Origin: Tieghemostelium lacteum
Taxonomy: Eukaryota; Evosea; Eumycetozoa; Dictyosteliales; Raperosteliaceae
DNA length: 64,000 nt
Reading direction: 5' to 3'
Assembly: GCA_001606155.1 (NCBI GenBank)
Contig: LODT01000037.1
Location: 1,240,001 to 1,304,000, forward strand
Below, one piece after another: positions 9,687 through 22,181 of this stretch. The first letter of the stretch is position 1. Each line of letters begins with the position of its first letter. Below the pieces are notes generated by a model that saw only the letters and a list, made by a program, of their open reading frames with translations, was not told where the DNA came from and did no database searches. The position numbers and the translations under genes were made by a program.

Positions 9687-12679
9687 ATGCAATCTCAGGA
9701 ATTGGATATTGAAAATCAAATTATAGATTTACTGAATAAACAGGAATATTCATTTGAAGATTGGAGTGAATCTAAAAGATTAATTAAAGCTTTATGTGAG
9801 AATGGTGTACCTAATAAACTTAGGTATCTAATTTGGAAGTATATAGGACAAGGTGATACAACTCCTGATACTAGTAGTCCAATTACATTAACACTACTGC
9901 AACAACAACCACAGTCACCTCAACAACCACAACAAACAGTACCAGTTATATCATCACCTACACCATATGGAAGATTACAATTTGCAGCATTACATAAAGA
10001 CTGTCAGGTTTTGACTCAAGATTATAACCTTCTCAGTCAAATTAGAGCTTTTGAGACAAATAGTGATGTAAACCAACCTATATCACCATTTTTATCTACA
10101 CCTACTACAACTACATCATCATCCTCATTAGGTTCCTCTTCATTACTTGGATCATCAGGATCATCTATATCAACAGACTCGTTAAATGCACCTATTGGAA
10201 CTAATAACTACAGTGCATTGACATCTGACCAAATATCAGATAAACTAGAGAGATTTGTAGTTCATTTTTGCTCAAAAACCAAAAGAGATTATAGTAGCGA
10301 TGTAGTTAAATTACTCATACCTTTTGTAGTACTCTCTATCATTCATGAAAAAGATCAATCTAAAGAACAGTCAACCAACACTGAACAAGATTGGATGAGA
10401 TTATCAATTAAAATTATTGATATAATTTCAAATTGTGGAATACATCCTTACCAAATTGCCAATCAAATGTTATTGTAGGTTTATTATTATTATTAATCAC
10501 AGTAGTAGTACATTACATTTGATCCCATGAAATTAACCATATTTTCAAATTTATATATTTATAGATGTGAAAGTGAAATGTTTAGAATACTATTGTTATA
10601 TCATGATCCTGTTCTTTCCTATTTTTTAGATCAAAGATCAGTATATACAACTAGTTATTTCTATGAATGGATAAATCATATGTTTTGTGGATGTATAGAC
10701 ATTAAATTTCTAATTCAACTTTGGGATGTAATATTACTACACCAACATCAAGATTTTTATTTATATTTTGCATTAGCATTATTAACTTCAAAAAAGTATG
10801 TTTAAATATATTTTCTAGAGGGATATATACTAATGTTAAATAATGATAGAGAATATATTCTATCTGTAAAAGGTGTATCTAAAGATATTTTATTAGTTTT
10901 AGAGGAAAAAGAGATTGTAAATAGCTTATCAAATCAATTAAAATTACCAGCACTTATAAAGAGTGCTGAACAGTATAGATCAATTACACCATTAACATTT
11001 CTACGTAATTGGAATAAATTCTATACCTATTGTAAAGATCCAAGTGGACCAAAAGTGGAATCTATTAAGAATATCTATATTGAATATAAATACTCTGTGT
11101 GCATGGGTATTGATGTAGAAGAATTAATCTTAGCTTCAAAATATGGAAAAGAATCAGTATGTATATTCATTGTTTTATAGAAATCTCATTCCTAACTTGA
11201 AATTTCTATTTTAGAAAATTAAAGAAAAATTTAGATATTATCTTCAAGATGAAGAACTTCAGGAATTATTATTATTTGTTTTTGATTGTAGACCTTACAA
11301 GTATTATAAATGTGGTAAATTCCCATCATCATTTCATTTACCACCTGGATTGTTGGTCAGTCAACCAGAGGAATTTGAAAGAGTTTCCAAATCATTTATT
11401 GATATGAAAGGTCAGACACATTTTACATTCTATGATAATTGGTTTCAATTTAAAGAGGGTCAGAATGTTCATGATGATGCTGATACTAATGATAATGGTG
11501 ATATGAATATGAATATTCTAAGATTCTTAAAAGAAGGATTTCCATATGTATCAAGAGTACCTTCTGGTTATAAAAGTATGTTTATCCCACAATTTTTCAA
11601 AATTAATTTAGTACTAATGTTTTTATATATTAGAAATACATGATATATTTTTATCAAAGAGTTTAGAGTTATCAGTACATTTAAGTGATAAATGTCCTGT
11701 TTGTAACCCAGAATTGAATAATCCACCACCAGAGAATACTGATCCTAAAACACCACCACTTTCATCAACAACATCAAAAGAGAAGGCATGGTTATCTAAA
11801 TTAAAAAGTCCATTTGCAAAGAAATCTGAAACTACTACTACTACGACTTCACCTGCCAAAGATGAACCACCAAAGAAGTTATTTGGATTATTTAGAGATA
11901 AATTAAAGATTGGTTCTAGTAATAGTAATTCAAAATCAGATGGATCATTGAATGAAAGTGGTGAGCTATTTAATGATTCTAATGGACAAAAGAAATCATT
12001 TTATCTACCAAATCTATCACCATTTATACTGGATGATGAAGAGTCTGCAAATGATTTCTATGAAGAAGGAAAGAAGTTTTATTACTATATACATAATAAG
12101 GATTCAGAGTATATAAAAGAACTAGATAGACAATTTAAAGAATTTTTGGAGATGGAGGATCCTATTTATGATCATGAAAAAGTAAAATCGATCACTGATC
12201 AAATGGAATCTGAATTAAAAGGAGAATACAAGGGTATTGATGACTGGTTAGATGGTACAAACTTAATATTTGAATGCACTCAAGTTACATTTAATAATCA
12301 AAACCAAATCAATGAGAATAGATACATTATCATTACCTCCAATGCTTTTGTTTCCCTAAAGGAACATCCAAAGTGTGCTGGTTATGTTAAAATTGATTTT
12401 CAATATGATCTAGAAGATATTCGTAGAATTGTTTACAAAAAAACCAATCCAAATTTACTTGAATTCAGGTTTTCAAGTAAAACCTCTACTATAGATACCA
12501 TATCACCAAGCCATTCACAAGAGGATATAACATCCAATAATGGTAGTAGTACTGGCAGTGAAATTGATTCGTCCACTGAAATTCTAAACTCACCTTCTAA
12601 ATCCAATCTTATTAAAAAGTGCTATCTATTCAATGAAATTGATCCAATATTAAAATCAATCAAAGAAAGAACTGATTAA
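9687..12679 (+). CDS. TBC1D23 homologue: TBC + rhodanese + C-terminal PH-like domain
   Basis: There are five exons: 9687-10474, 10565-about 10795, about 10819-11156, 11215-11575 and 11634-12679, about 920 residues. The TBC domain (about residues 30-360) has NGVPNKLRYLIWKYI at its start, a Ser/Thr/Gln insert, then LLYHDPVLSYFLDQ and IQLWDVILL. The usual catalytic Arg motif of Rab GAPs is not visible, as in animal TBC1D23, which is considered inactive. A rhodanese domain follows (FVFDCRPYKYYKCGKFPSSF, about 455-470), then a CPVCNP motif, a low-complexity linker, and a C-terminal domain with ECTQVTFNN and KIDFQYDLEDIRRI. In animals the family tethers endosome-derived vesicles at the trans-Golgi through golgins and the WASH complex. 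The exon 2/3 junction does not splice cleanly; see findings. Confidence 0.88.
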
Positions 12680-12808
12680 ATAAATTTAATAAACTTAATC
12701 AAATATTCCCATTTCTTTAAAAAATGATTATCTTTTTTCCGTTCATCTTGAAGTTAATTTAGCATAATTTTACAAATTTTTTTTTCATTACTTTTATAAG
12801 TTGAGTTT

Positions 12809-15800
12809 ATGGATTCCTCGTCGTTGAGTATTCAAGAAATTAATAAAATTGAAGAAGATGAAAAGTTATTAGTTCAACAATGGCTAAAAGAAGATCAATT
12901 TCTTCCTGATGATAGTCTTGATAAAGCTATTGATTATCTAAAAGATAAGAAACAGTATGTTTATGTTTAAAATAATAGACTGATAAATAGATAGATCATA
13001 CTAATATTACCATTATAAAAGTGTATGGTGTCATCATTATACAGTTATGAAACATTTGTTAATCATATCGGAGGAAACAGAAAAAGTAAACAATTTCGTT
13101 GTTAAAACTGCCGAAGATCAATTAGTACAATGTTTAGATTGGTATGTTACTATATATGTCTAATAACAGTGCTTGATATACTTATACACTCCATTATAAT
13201 AGTGCTACAAAATATCATAAAGTTAAAAAAACAACATTACAAGAATCAGAAGAGTATTTACAAAAAGAATCGGTAGAACTGATAAAAGGTGCACTCATTA
13301 TTAGAGATCAAGAAAGATGTATAAAAAATTTAGAAAAGTACACATTAGATTATCTACATCAACTATCAGTGCTACTTCACGAGATATTCCATCAAACTGA
13401 ATTACTAGAAAACGCAACACTAAGGAACCTCTTTTATAGTGTATGTAATAGATATCACATTGAATTCAATTTTTGATATAAGTCTATGTATTATTGAAAT
13501 TCTAACTTTAAACATTAATAACATTAGAAACTAGATGAGGTTGTTGAAAACTATTCATTATCATTCAATAATCCAGCACATAAAGTTTCAGGTATCTATA
13601 TTCTATTATTTAATGAAAGACCAACATTGAGAGAATGGGCTATTAGTAATCTACCTAAAATGGGTAAATCAGTGGATTCTGATCAATTTCAATCCGTTTA
13701 TCCAGTAATGTTTACACTATTTCAGTTTTTACAAGCACATCAGTTAGGTAAACCTACAGATACTTATTTCTCATCGAATATCAATGATATATGGTTTGGT
13801 CTATCTTTATTAATTAAAGATTTTAATTTAACTGCTTTTAAGGTAGCTATAGATATGAATTGAAATCCACTGATATTGGTTTAAATTATTAACATTTATA
13901 TTTAGAATTTAGTATTTATGTATTTTCCAAACTTTTTAATTGTTTTATTAAAAGAATTGGAATTGTTAAAAGATAAAGTAAATGATAAATACATTGAATG
14001 TCTTTTAACAATATTTAATATATTAAAGTTTGAAGCATGGAGCTATGTGGGTTTGACAATCAATGCAAAGAGTATAGTTAAACATCTATTATTACTATTT
14101 AATATGTCTTTTGATAAAGAAGATTTACAGAAAAAGTAATGTATCAACATGTTTTACAATAGATATAAAAGTACGAATATTTAGTTAACTAAAAACAGTA
14201 TTTTAAATTTAGTTTCAATAATATTAGATTATTCAGAGTTTCCATATGAGGTTGTGTCAATTGATGATAATGATGATGAAGTTACAATAATTGAACAAAT
14301 ACCAACTGCAAAATCAGAAAAGATGGATGATGATGATGTTATAATGGTTGATGGTTTTGGTCAACAGAAATCAGTTAAAGAGGAGAACAAGTTACTTAGT
14401 GATATTATAATAGAACATATACTCAGTAGATGTCTACCTGATAATAAACAGTGTAGAAGTAGTGTGAAAACACATGCTTTTGAAATGTTGATTGATATTC
14501 AATTGAAGAGATTTAAAGATAAATCTACACCACCACCAACAGAGAGAATATCAGAGTGGGGAAAGAGATTGGTAAATTATACTGTTGTAAAACCATTTCA
14601 AGGTATAGAACCAAATATTCAAGTTATACCTAAGGCTATTGAATTGATAAACTTGATTCTGGTGAGAAGTGCAATTCAGTTGAGATCTGGGTTTCAGTAT
14701 CTTTATCATGGTAATGAGAGTCTCATTCAAAAGGTGCAATCGGATCCATGTACATTTTGGTGTTCACAAATTTGGAGTAATCTCTTAATGATGCCTCCAA
14801 AGTCCATTCCCTACAGTACACATAATATAATATTCAAAATTCATAGAATTATTGGGTTATTGCAAATTCCTGCAAAGTATAATACAGGTGGTAATCTAAT
14901 GTCTGTACCATCTATATATCAGTGTTTGAAAGAGTATCAAGGACTGATGACACAGTATTTGACTACTTATAAAATGCAATGGCCATTCTTGATATCCAAG
15001 TCACCTATGGATACTACTATACAATTGGATATTACCGATTCGGAAATGTTTGTAAAGTCTATATTTTCATTTGTGATATCACCTTGTGTTGCCATTAGAG
15101 ATTCATATAAACCATTGTTGATGTTAAAGAATAAATCTGATACTATCACAATGGCATTTAAAGAGTCTTTTAAGAAGAGTCCACAAGATGGTCTAAAAGG
15201 TGTTTTGGGAACTCTCAGAGACGTGTGTTTACTTTTGGGTGTTGATAAGTGTTCTGAATCCATTGGGTCTATATTCTATTATGTAAACCATCTATTTTAC
15301 CTTCTCTATCATTCCATGTCATCTACCTATAAACTCACCTATTTCCAACCGTATTCCGATGTCTTTTGGTCTATTATAGAATCAGTATTGTCAAGACGTG
15401 ATTGTTCAGATATATCTGAGATTAAGTATCTCTTTGAATGGTGGAAGAGTTCATTTTCATTTTTATCTCAATACAGATACTGTTCAATCCGATCAAGTCC
15501 TTTACCATCCTTTATTCTCTCACAAATTCAAAAGGAATCAAAATTCCTGTTTCTGTCATCTGAACAGTATCCACAACAGATTAGAAATCATCTTAAAGTA
15601 GAAAAGAACTCGTCTGGACAAATAAGCATTTCTACCATTGACTTTCTGGCAAACTTTGAAGAGTTATATGACGACATTGCAAATGTCTATGGTGAAGAGG
15701 TCACAGATGATGAGTTTCTAACTGAGAATATAAGTAGTTCAATTATATTCAATTACAATCTATGGTTTAAAGATTTCATTTATTGGTATGGTCTTAATGA

Positions 15801-18800
15801 TACCTATCAACTCAATTGGTATGAATCTTTAATTGAGATTCTCAAACAAATCAAGAAATATCGTATCAAACAAATTGATGGAATAATGACTAAAGTTAAA
15901 CTCATCTTAGATAAACCTCATAAATCTATAAAAGAAGATGTCTATGCCGTCTTAAAAAAACATTACGAACAATTGGACAATATGTTAAAACAAGCTGATC
16001 CTGTTAAACCTGTTGTAGATAGTGCTCCACAACAACAAGTTAAAGTCGTTTTCCAAGAATGGCAAAAACACCCATCTACATCATCATCCTTCTCCTCCTC
16101 CTCATCACATAATAAACCTCTACCTCCATCCAGTTCCTATTCAAGTTCTAAACATCATAGCAGTAATAACAATTACAATAACAATTACAATAATAATAGC
16201 AGTAATAATAACAATAATAACAATAATAGTGGTAATGGTAGTTTATATAGATCAGCAGCATCATCAGCAGTATCAATACAAAAACCATTGATACCTCCAT
16301 CATTTAGTTCAAAATCTACATCATTTGGTAGTACTAGTAGCAGTAGTAACAGTGGTAAATATAGTGGTAAAGATTTTTCGGAGATTTTAGGTGACTCTGG
16401 TATGGATGTTTTTGATAGTTATTATCCAACTTCAAAAGATCCAAAGGATAAAAAGAAAACAATGTTGGTTGATTTACCTAATCTTAGAAATTTAGGAAAA
16501 TCAAAAACTAAATTATCAGAGAATATCACACAACATTTACCAAAAGTTGAGAATCTCTATAAAATAATTCTGACTTGGCAGACTGATTTATCACAAGTTG
16601 AGAAAACTCAAGGTTTGAAATCTATTCCCAATACATTTGATAATCTAGATGAATACATTCAGATTTTTGAACCATTACTATTGGAGGAGTTTAAAGCTCA
16701 AGTTTACAAATCAATGGAAGAACAGACTTATCAGCCTATAAATGTTACTGTTGATGATCTCATGTCGGAATCTGATTTCCATATTTGCGATTTTATGATT
16801 GATGCCAATGGTTCAAATGAAGATATTCTAAATGAGGATATGGTTCTAATCAGTAAGTCTATAGCAGGTGTAAAATGTGAAGCCTTTGGTAAAGTTGAAA
16901 AACGTGAAAAACGTGAGAAAAAACGTGGTGGTGGAGGTGGGTTTAGATCTTTTCTAAAGATTAGACTGTACAAGAAACAAGGTAGTGACTCAAAGATTTT
17001 CATATCAAATCATTTAAAAATTGAGTCTAGTTGGACTATACAAAAAATTACAAGTCTTTCAACATTGGGTAGAGAGTATATAGCTCTACATAGTGTTGGT
17101 AGAACTCCTTTAGGTTCTGCTATTATCAGTCCTAATCTTACAAGTACTTCTACAACTGGTCATATTCCACCTTATACTTTACCTCCAAGTCTAAAGAATG
17201 CATTGTCCAATGACTTGAATGAAGGTCAATGGAATGCTTTAAATAGTAGTTTAACACCACGTGGATTCACGTTAATTCAAGGTCCACCAGGTACTGGTAA
17301 GACAAAGACTATTATGGCACTTTTAGCTTCCTATCTAGCTGTCTTTAACAAGGGGAATGAAATGAAAAAAGATGTAAAATTTGCCAACCAGGTTAAGATT
17401 TTGGTGTGTGCTCCATCTAATGCTGCAGTTGATGAGATTGCATCTAGAATTATTCGTTGTGGTATATTGAATGAACAAGGTGTTCCTTTTAATCCTAGTA
17501 TAGTTAGAATTGGTAACCTCATTCATATTGACCCTGAAGTCCAGCAAATCTCTCTCGATAGACTTTTGGAGAGAGAGTTGAAAGTTGGTGGTAACCAAGT
17601 ATCACATGAACAGAATAAACTTATGGATATCAAAAAGAAACAAGAAGAGAATGAAAAGAAACGTGAAAAGTATTCACTAAAGATACAAGAATTGACAAAA
17701 CTCAGACAGACATCAGATGACGAAACTATTAGCCATAAATTGACTAAACTCTATAATAAGAAGAACCGTGTAAATAACGATTTAAATTACACTAAAGAAA
17801 CTGAGAGAAAGGCTTATGAATCCGTTGAGAACTCCAAGAGAAATATGGTTACCAATTTACTAAAGAAAGCTCAAATTATTCTATCTACTTTGTCTAGTAG
17901 TGGTCATGATACTATTAATAATTGTATAAAGAAATTTGATTTGGTAATCATTGATGAAGCTGCACAGGCTGTGGAACTCTCAAATTTAATTCCACTTAAA
18001 CATGATGTACAGAAATGTATATTAGTAGGTGACCCTAACCAATTACCCCCTACTACTATATCTAAACTTTCAGTGCAATATCAATATGAAATGTCTCTGT
18101 TCCAAAGACTGAAGAACTGTCGTCTACCAGTACTCATTCTAAAGACACAGTATCGTATGCATCCTGCCATCAGTAGATTCCCATCACAACATTTCTATGA
18201 GGATCAATTGATAAATGGCCCAAATGTTCAACAATACAAACAGAAGTTCTATTCTGATCCTAGATTTGGTCCTTTGGCATTCTATGATATCACTGATTCC
18301 TCGGAAGATCAACACAGATCACATTCACTTAGAAATGTACAGGAATCTAATTTAGTGTGTCTTCTTATACGTGACCTCATACAAAAGTATTCAGAGTGTA
18401 CTAAAATGTCAATCGGTGTCATTACACCATATAAACAACAACAAAAGGATATTGAACTTCGTTTGAAACATCATAGTTTCATTGAGGTTAATACCATCGA
18501 TGGTTTCCAAGGTCGTGAAAAAGATATCATTATATTCTCTTGTGTCAGAGCTCATAAAGGTGGTAGTATTGGTTTCCTTTCTGATGTCAGACGTATGAAT
18601 GTAGGTCTTACCAGAGCCAAATTCTCATTAATCGTCATTGGTCATTCCAATCTTCTAGTACAAAATCCAGATTGGTCAAAATTAATTAACCACATTAAAA
18701 AACAATCAAATTCCTATTTCCCAATTGGCAGTAATGATATTAACAAAGGTATCATACCAACTTATCATTTACCACAACTTATTCAAAATATTTCTTCCTC

Positions 18801-19149
18801 TTCATCTACTTCTTCGAATAGTAAATCTTCTCTATCTAACTCTACAACAACTACAAGTTCATCAAATTCTAATAACAATAATAATAATATTGATAAGAAT
18901 ATAGTTGTTAAAACTGAAACAAAGAGTGAAGAAACTTCAGTAGAAAATAGAGATGTAAAGAAAATTAAAACTGAAAAACACATTAATGATGATGAATTAA
19001 TATTGTCCCCAACAGATCTAAGAAATATTATAAATCAAGAGAAAACAACTGTCAATAGAAACGATCTAGAACCAAACGACCTTAGAATTCTTTTGGATTC
19101 TGAAAAGGATAAACTCAACAAAAATAAAAGAAAATTTGAGGCTAATTAA
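12809..19149 (+). CDS. Sen1/senataxin-type superfamily 1 RNA-DNA helicase
   Basis: There are six exons: 12809-12954, 13022-13141, 13203-13440, 13528-13842, 13906-14135 and 14199-19149. All junctions agree in phase and the sum is exactly 6000 nt (1999 residues). The N-terminal two thirds matches the helical Sen1 N-terminal region. A Ser/Asn linker lies at about 955-1060. Helicase motifs in order: NEGQWNAL (Q region), GPPGTGKTKT (Walker A, about 1377), DEAAQ (II, about 1602), GDPNQLPPT (III, about 1627), QYRMHP (IV, about 1667), TIDGFQGREKD (V, about 1780) and GLTRAK (VI, about 1818). Relatives unwind RNA-DNA hybrids and act in transcription termination and genome stability in the nucleus. The tail is basic, with KKIK patches that may be nuclear signals, and holds a duplicated short motif (see findings). 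Confidence 0.95.
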
Positions 19150-19230
19150 TTGATTAAAAGAGAATCAAACAAATTAATTGACCAGACATTATAAAATATA
19201 ATTTTTTTTTTGAATACCAGTTTACTATTA

Positions 19231-19422
19231 ATCTGGTAATTGTATTTTTAAATTAAAAATGCGAAAAACTTTTGGTATTGAAAACCAGGAAATCGAAAAA
19301 GAATTTTCAATCAAATCCACGAATTTGTGTTTTTACAAAAATCTAACTGTCAAATTTGACATTATATTTTCCGACATTCTTAAAACCAGGTACCTTCATT
19401 TATCTGGTAATATCTGGTAATT
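19231..19422. promoter_or_regulatory. Three ATCTGGTAAT motifs upstream of the saposin gene
   Basis: The 10-mer ATCTGGTAAT occurs at 19231-19240 and twice back to back at 19403-19412 and 19413-19422. Inverted look-alikes (ATACCAG, AAACCAG) lie at about 19215, 19285 and 19384. Exact repetition of a mixed-base 10-mer in an AT-rich spacer suggests factor-binding sites for the gene starting at 19607 or the end region of the helicase gene. Inference only. Confidence 0.4.
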
Positions 19423-19606
19423 AAATTAAATTTAATATAAATAGTCATAAATTTATATTTTCATAACAAATAATAATAATCAAAAACAAAAACAATAATA
19501 ATAATAAATACCTTCAATAATATTCTTTTAATTTTTTTATATATATTTTTTCCATTTAATCAAATAAACCTAGATAATAAAACAACAAAAATCAATAATA
19601 ATAAGA

Positions 19607-20236
19607 ATGAAAACAATAATAATTTTAAGTATCATTTTAGTTTCACTTTGTAATCATATTGCTAGTGCTAGTTTAGTTAGTTGTGAAATGTGCGAATTCA
19701 CTGTTAAGGCTGCTGAAGATCTCGTTGCTGAGAATTTTACAACCAGTGAAATAATGCAAAATCTTGAGCATGCTTGTTCCTTCTTACCTGAAAAATGGGC
19801 TCCAACTTGCGAGATTATTGTAAATCAATATGGTCTAATGATAATCAGCGGTGTAATTAATCATGAAACTCCACAAGTTGCTTGTTCTCAATTAAGACTA
19901 TGTCCAAGAGCTACAGCTGCTAAAGGAAAGAAAGCTCAAGAGAAATCATCAGAATTATTAGGATTCCACTGGCATCATCATGGTCATAACCCAGTTAAAC
20001 ACTATGAATGTAAAGCATGTGATTGGGCAGTAAAGAAATCAGAAGGATATGTACTCTCTGGTAAATCAGAAAGAGAAGTTGAAACCCTAGTCGATAGAGA
20101 TTGTGATCATTTTGAAATTCATGAAGCTGTCCATATCTGTAAGAAAATTATTCATGAATCTGTCAAGAAGATCGTCGAAGAACTAAAGAAACATGAAACC
20201 CCAGAACGTGTTTGCAAGACTATCCATATGTGTTAA
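19607..20236 (+). CDS. Secreted/lysosomal protein with two saposin-B domains
   Basis: This is a single exon of 209 residues. A signal peptide (1-21, ending ASA) is followed by two saposin-B domains. Domain 1, about 25-101: CEMCEFTVKAAEDL, then C, C and QLRLCP. Domain 2, about 133-209: CKACDWAVKKSEGY, DCDHFE, HICKKII and CKTIHMC. Each carries six cysteines in the saposin pattern (CxxC near the start, a central pair, and a final pair). A His-rich linker (HWHHHGH) joins them. Family members bind or disrupt lipids and include amoebapore-like antibacterial proteins and lysosomal cofactors. The domains appear intact. Which lipid activity it has is not shown by the sequence. Confidence 0.88.
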   Translation: MKTIIILSIILVSLCNHIASASLVSCEMCEFTVKAAEDLVAENFTTSEIMQNLEHACSFLPEKWAPTCEIIVNQYGLMIISGVINHETPQVACSQLRLCPRATAAKGKKAQEKSSELLGFHWHHHGHNPVKHYECKACDWAVKKSEGYVLSGKSEREVETLVDRDCDHFEIHEAVHICKKIIHESVKKIVEELKKHETPERVCKTIHMC

Positions 20237-20989
20237 ATAATATCTTTATCTGCCTATAATTACTTTAATCATATAAATAATAAAATATGATATACATCTT
20301 AAAAATATAAGATTTTGATTGTTGTTTGTGTTGTTTTTAGTATTTTTTTGTTGAAGTATATCATACAGAGTTTTTTGGAGACACAATTCATAAAAGGAAA
20401 CAAACACTATTGAAATATTAGACTATACCATTAACTATAATTTACTCTATTTGTAAACAGATTATGGTTAGACATGGTGGAGAGGAGTACGAACATGTGA
20501 CCATACATATTTGTTTGCTCTCTAAAGAAATTAGATTTAAACATGAGAGGTGATATGAAAATTTAACTTTACTGGATGCAAAGCAGTCTATTCTCTAAAA
20601 TTATCATTCTTTAAATGCATTCACTGATATGTAACTAAACCTTTGATAATACCTAGGAATAAGAAATCGGAATTGTGTCGTAAGATCTTACCAATGACGA
20701 ATTATATCTCGTTGCTGCTAGTCTCATTCTAAATTTCAAATTAGAATCAGTTGAAGAAATAAAATATCTGATCAAAAAAATTTTAAATTTATTCCATTTC
20801 ATGAAAGGTAGTTTCAATATTAATATATTTTAACACCTTGAAAATTGAAATGAATAAAGTCTTTTAATTGATTAAACTAATTTTAACACCCCCTTTGTAA
20901 AAAAAGGGTTCTATATAGTGTTTAAACACGTGTAAAATTTAATTTTCAATTAAACAGTTTAATATTTTTTAAAATGGTACTTTAGAATA
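20237..20989. other. Spacer with short coding-like relics
   Basis: Two stretches look like broken exons. At 20464-20550 a frame begins MVRHGGEEYEH after an ACAG acceptor-like site. At about 20686-20810 a frame contains LTNDELYLVAASLIL and ends at a GTAGTT donor-like site. They share no continuous frame and neither is recognisable. They may be remains of a lost gene. The rest is AT-rich leader to the profilin gene, with one short C run and G run at about 20889-20908. Confidence 0.3.
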
Positions 20990-21569
20990 ATGTCTTATCA
21001 AGTAAATATATAAAGTAGTTATAAATGAATACATATCCTAATTTACAAGTAGTCATATATAGATGATAATTTAATAGTAAACAATTTAGTAACAGAAGCT
21101 TGTATTATAAATGTAGAAGATGAAAGTTTAAGAGCTAAAAGTACAGGTTGGAAATTTAAAGGTAATTTAATCAACTCTTTTAGAAACTGAATTTCTTTAA
21201 GATCACTTTTAACATATCTATCAAAAATATTAGAGGGGGAAATTACTACAATAGTTAATCTATTTGAACAACCTAAAGATGCAATAACGAATGGAATTAT
21301 TATAAATGGTGCTGTATATATGGGATATAAAGCAGATTGTAAGTCAATTTTAGCTAAAAATGGTGATTGTGGAATTGTATTAGTAAAATCAGGAACTTCT
21401 ATTATAATAGGCTACTATGATGAATTCCAAACACTAGGCAATGTGTCAATGGCAGTAGAGCATGTTGCATTTGACTTACGGGTATGTATTTTATTAATTC
21501 TTTATAAAGGATTTAGGATACTAATTTGATTATCATTTCTAGTACCTTAATGATATTAAAAAAATATAA
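20990..21569 (+). CDS. Divergent profilin in four small exons
   Basis: Exons are 20990-21001, 21053-21161, 21234-21481 and 21543-21569, all phase-matched, giving 131 residues (profilins are usually about 125-140). The first exon is only four codons (MSYQ). Spliced, the protein begins MSYQSYIDDNLIVNNLVTEA, matching the profilin opening M-S-W-Q-x-Y-V-D-x-x-L. It continues with GWKF and EGEITTIVNLFEQPKDAI, the block after the first strand. The end matches the profilin core: NGDCGIVLVKSGTSIIIGYY then GNVSMAVEHVAFDLRYL. Profilins bind actin monomers, poly-proline and phosphoinositides. The poly-proline-binding Trp at position 3 is Tyr here and the sequence is far from standard, so it may be a specialised paralogue. 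An alternative last exon is possible (see findings). Confidence 0.75.
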
Positions 21570-21730
21570 ATACAAAATAGAAATAAGAATCTAGAAACTG
21601 ATTATGAACTTTTGGATATAGACGAACTTGATGAACATTCTGAACCTATTGTCATATAGAAAATTTTAAAATTAAAATTAAAATTTCTTTTTTTCTACAA
21701 GAATTTATATTAGTCACAAATAAATTAAAA

Positions 21731-22024
21731 ATGGTAGACTGTACAAAATTTATCAGCTTAATTAGCAACGTTGTAATGGATATTGAAAAGGTTTTAAAGA
21801 CAAGACCCTCTACGCAACTAGATAGTATAAGATGGGATTTAATACATCTATCCGATAATTTACACCATATAATAGACTTTATAAATATATATAATGGTTT
21901 GGAAGAAGACATAAAGTCAATTTATATCAATTTATTAAAGGAATTACAAAACAAATTACAACAAGACCCAATTGTCTACATCTCAAAAATTAGATTCTGT
22001 GGTAACTACGGTGCTGATCTGTAG
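21731..22024 (+). CDS. Small unrecognised helical protein
   Basis: This is a single exon of 97 residues starting at an ATG after an A-rich leader. It is predicted to be largely amphipathic helix (FISLISNVVMDIEKVL, LIHLSDNLHHIIDFI, DIKSIYINLLKELQNKL). It has no signal peptide or membrane segment. It lies 160 bases behind the profilin gene on the same strand. I do not recognise it. It could be a real small cytosolic protein or the remaining exon of a larger gene. Confidence 0.5.
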   Translation: MVDCTKFISLISNVVMDIEKVLKTRPSTQLDSIRWDLIHLSDNLHHIIDFINIYNGLEEDIKSIYINLLKELQNKLQQDPIVYISKIRFCGNYGADL

Positions 22025-22181
22025 ATTGCCTGCTCCTCTATTATGGAGATTGTCCTGGTCGTGAAATATTCTTTTAAATCAAAGAAACATTTCCTATATA
22101 TTTTTTTTACAAAAGGCGATATTAATACCAATTGAATATGTAATTTATAAAAAAAATTAAATTTTTAGAGCCGAACTTAAA

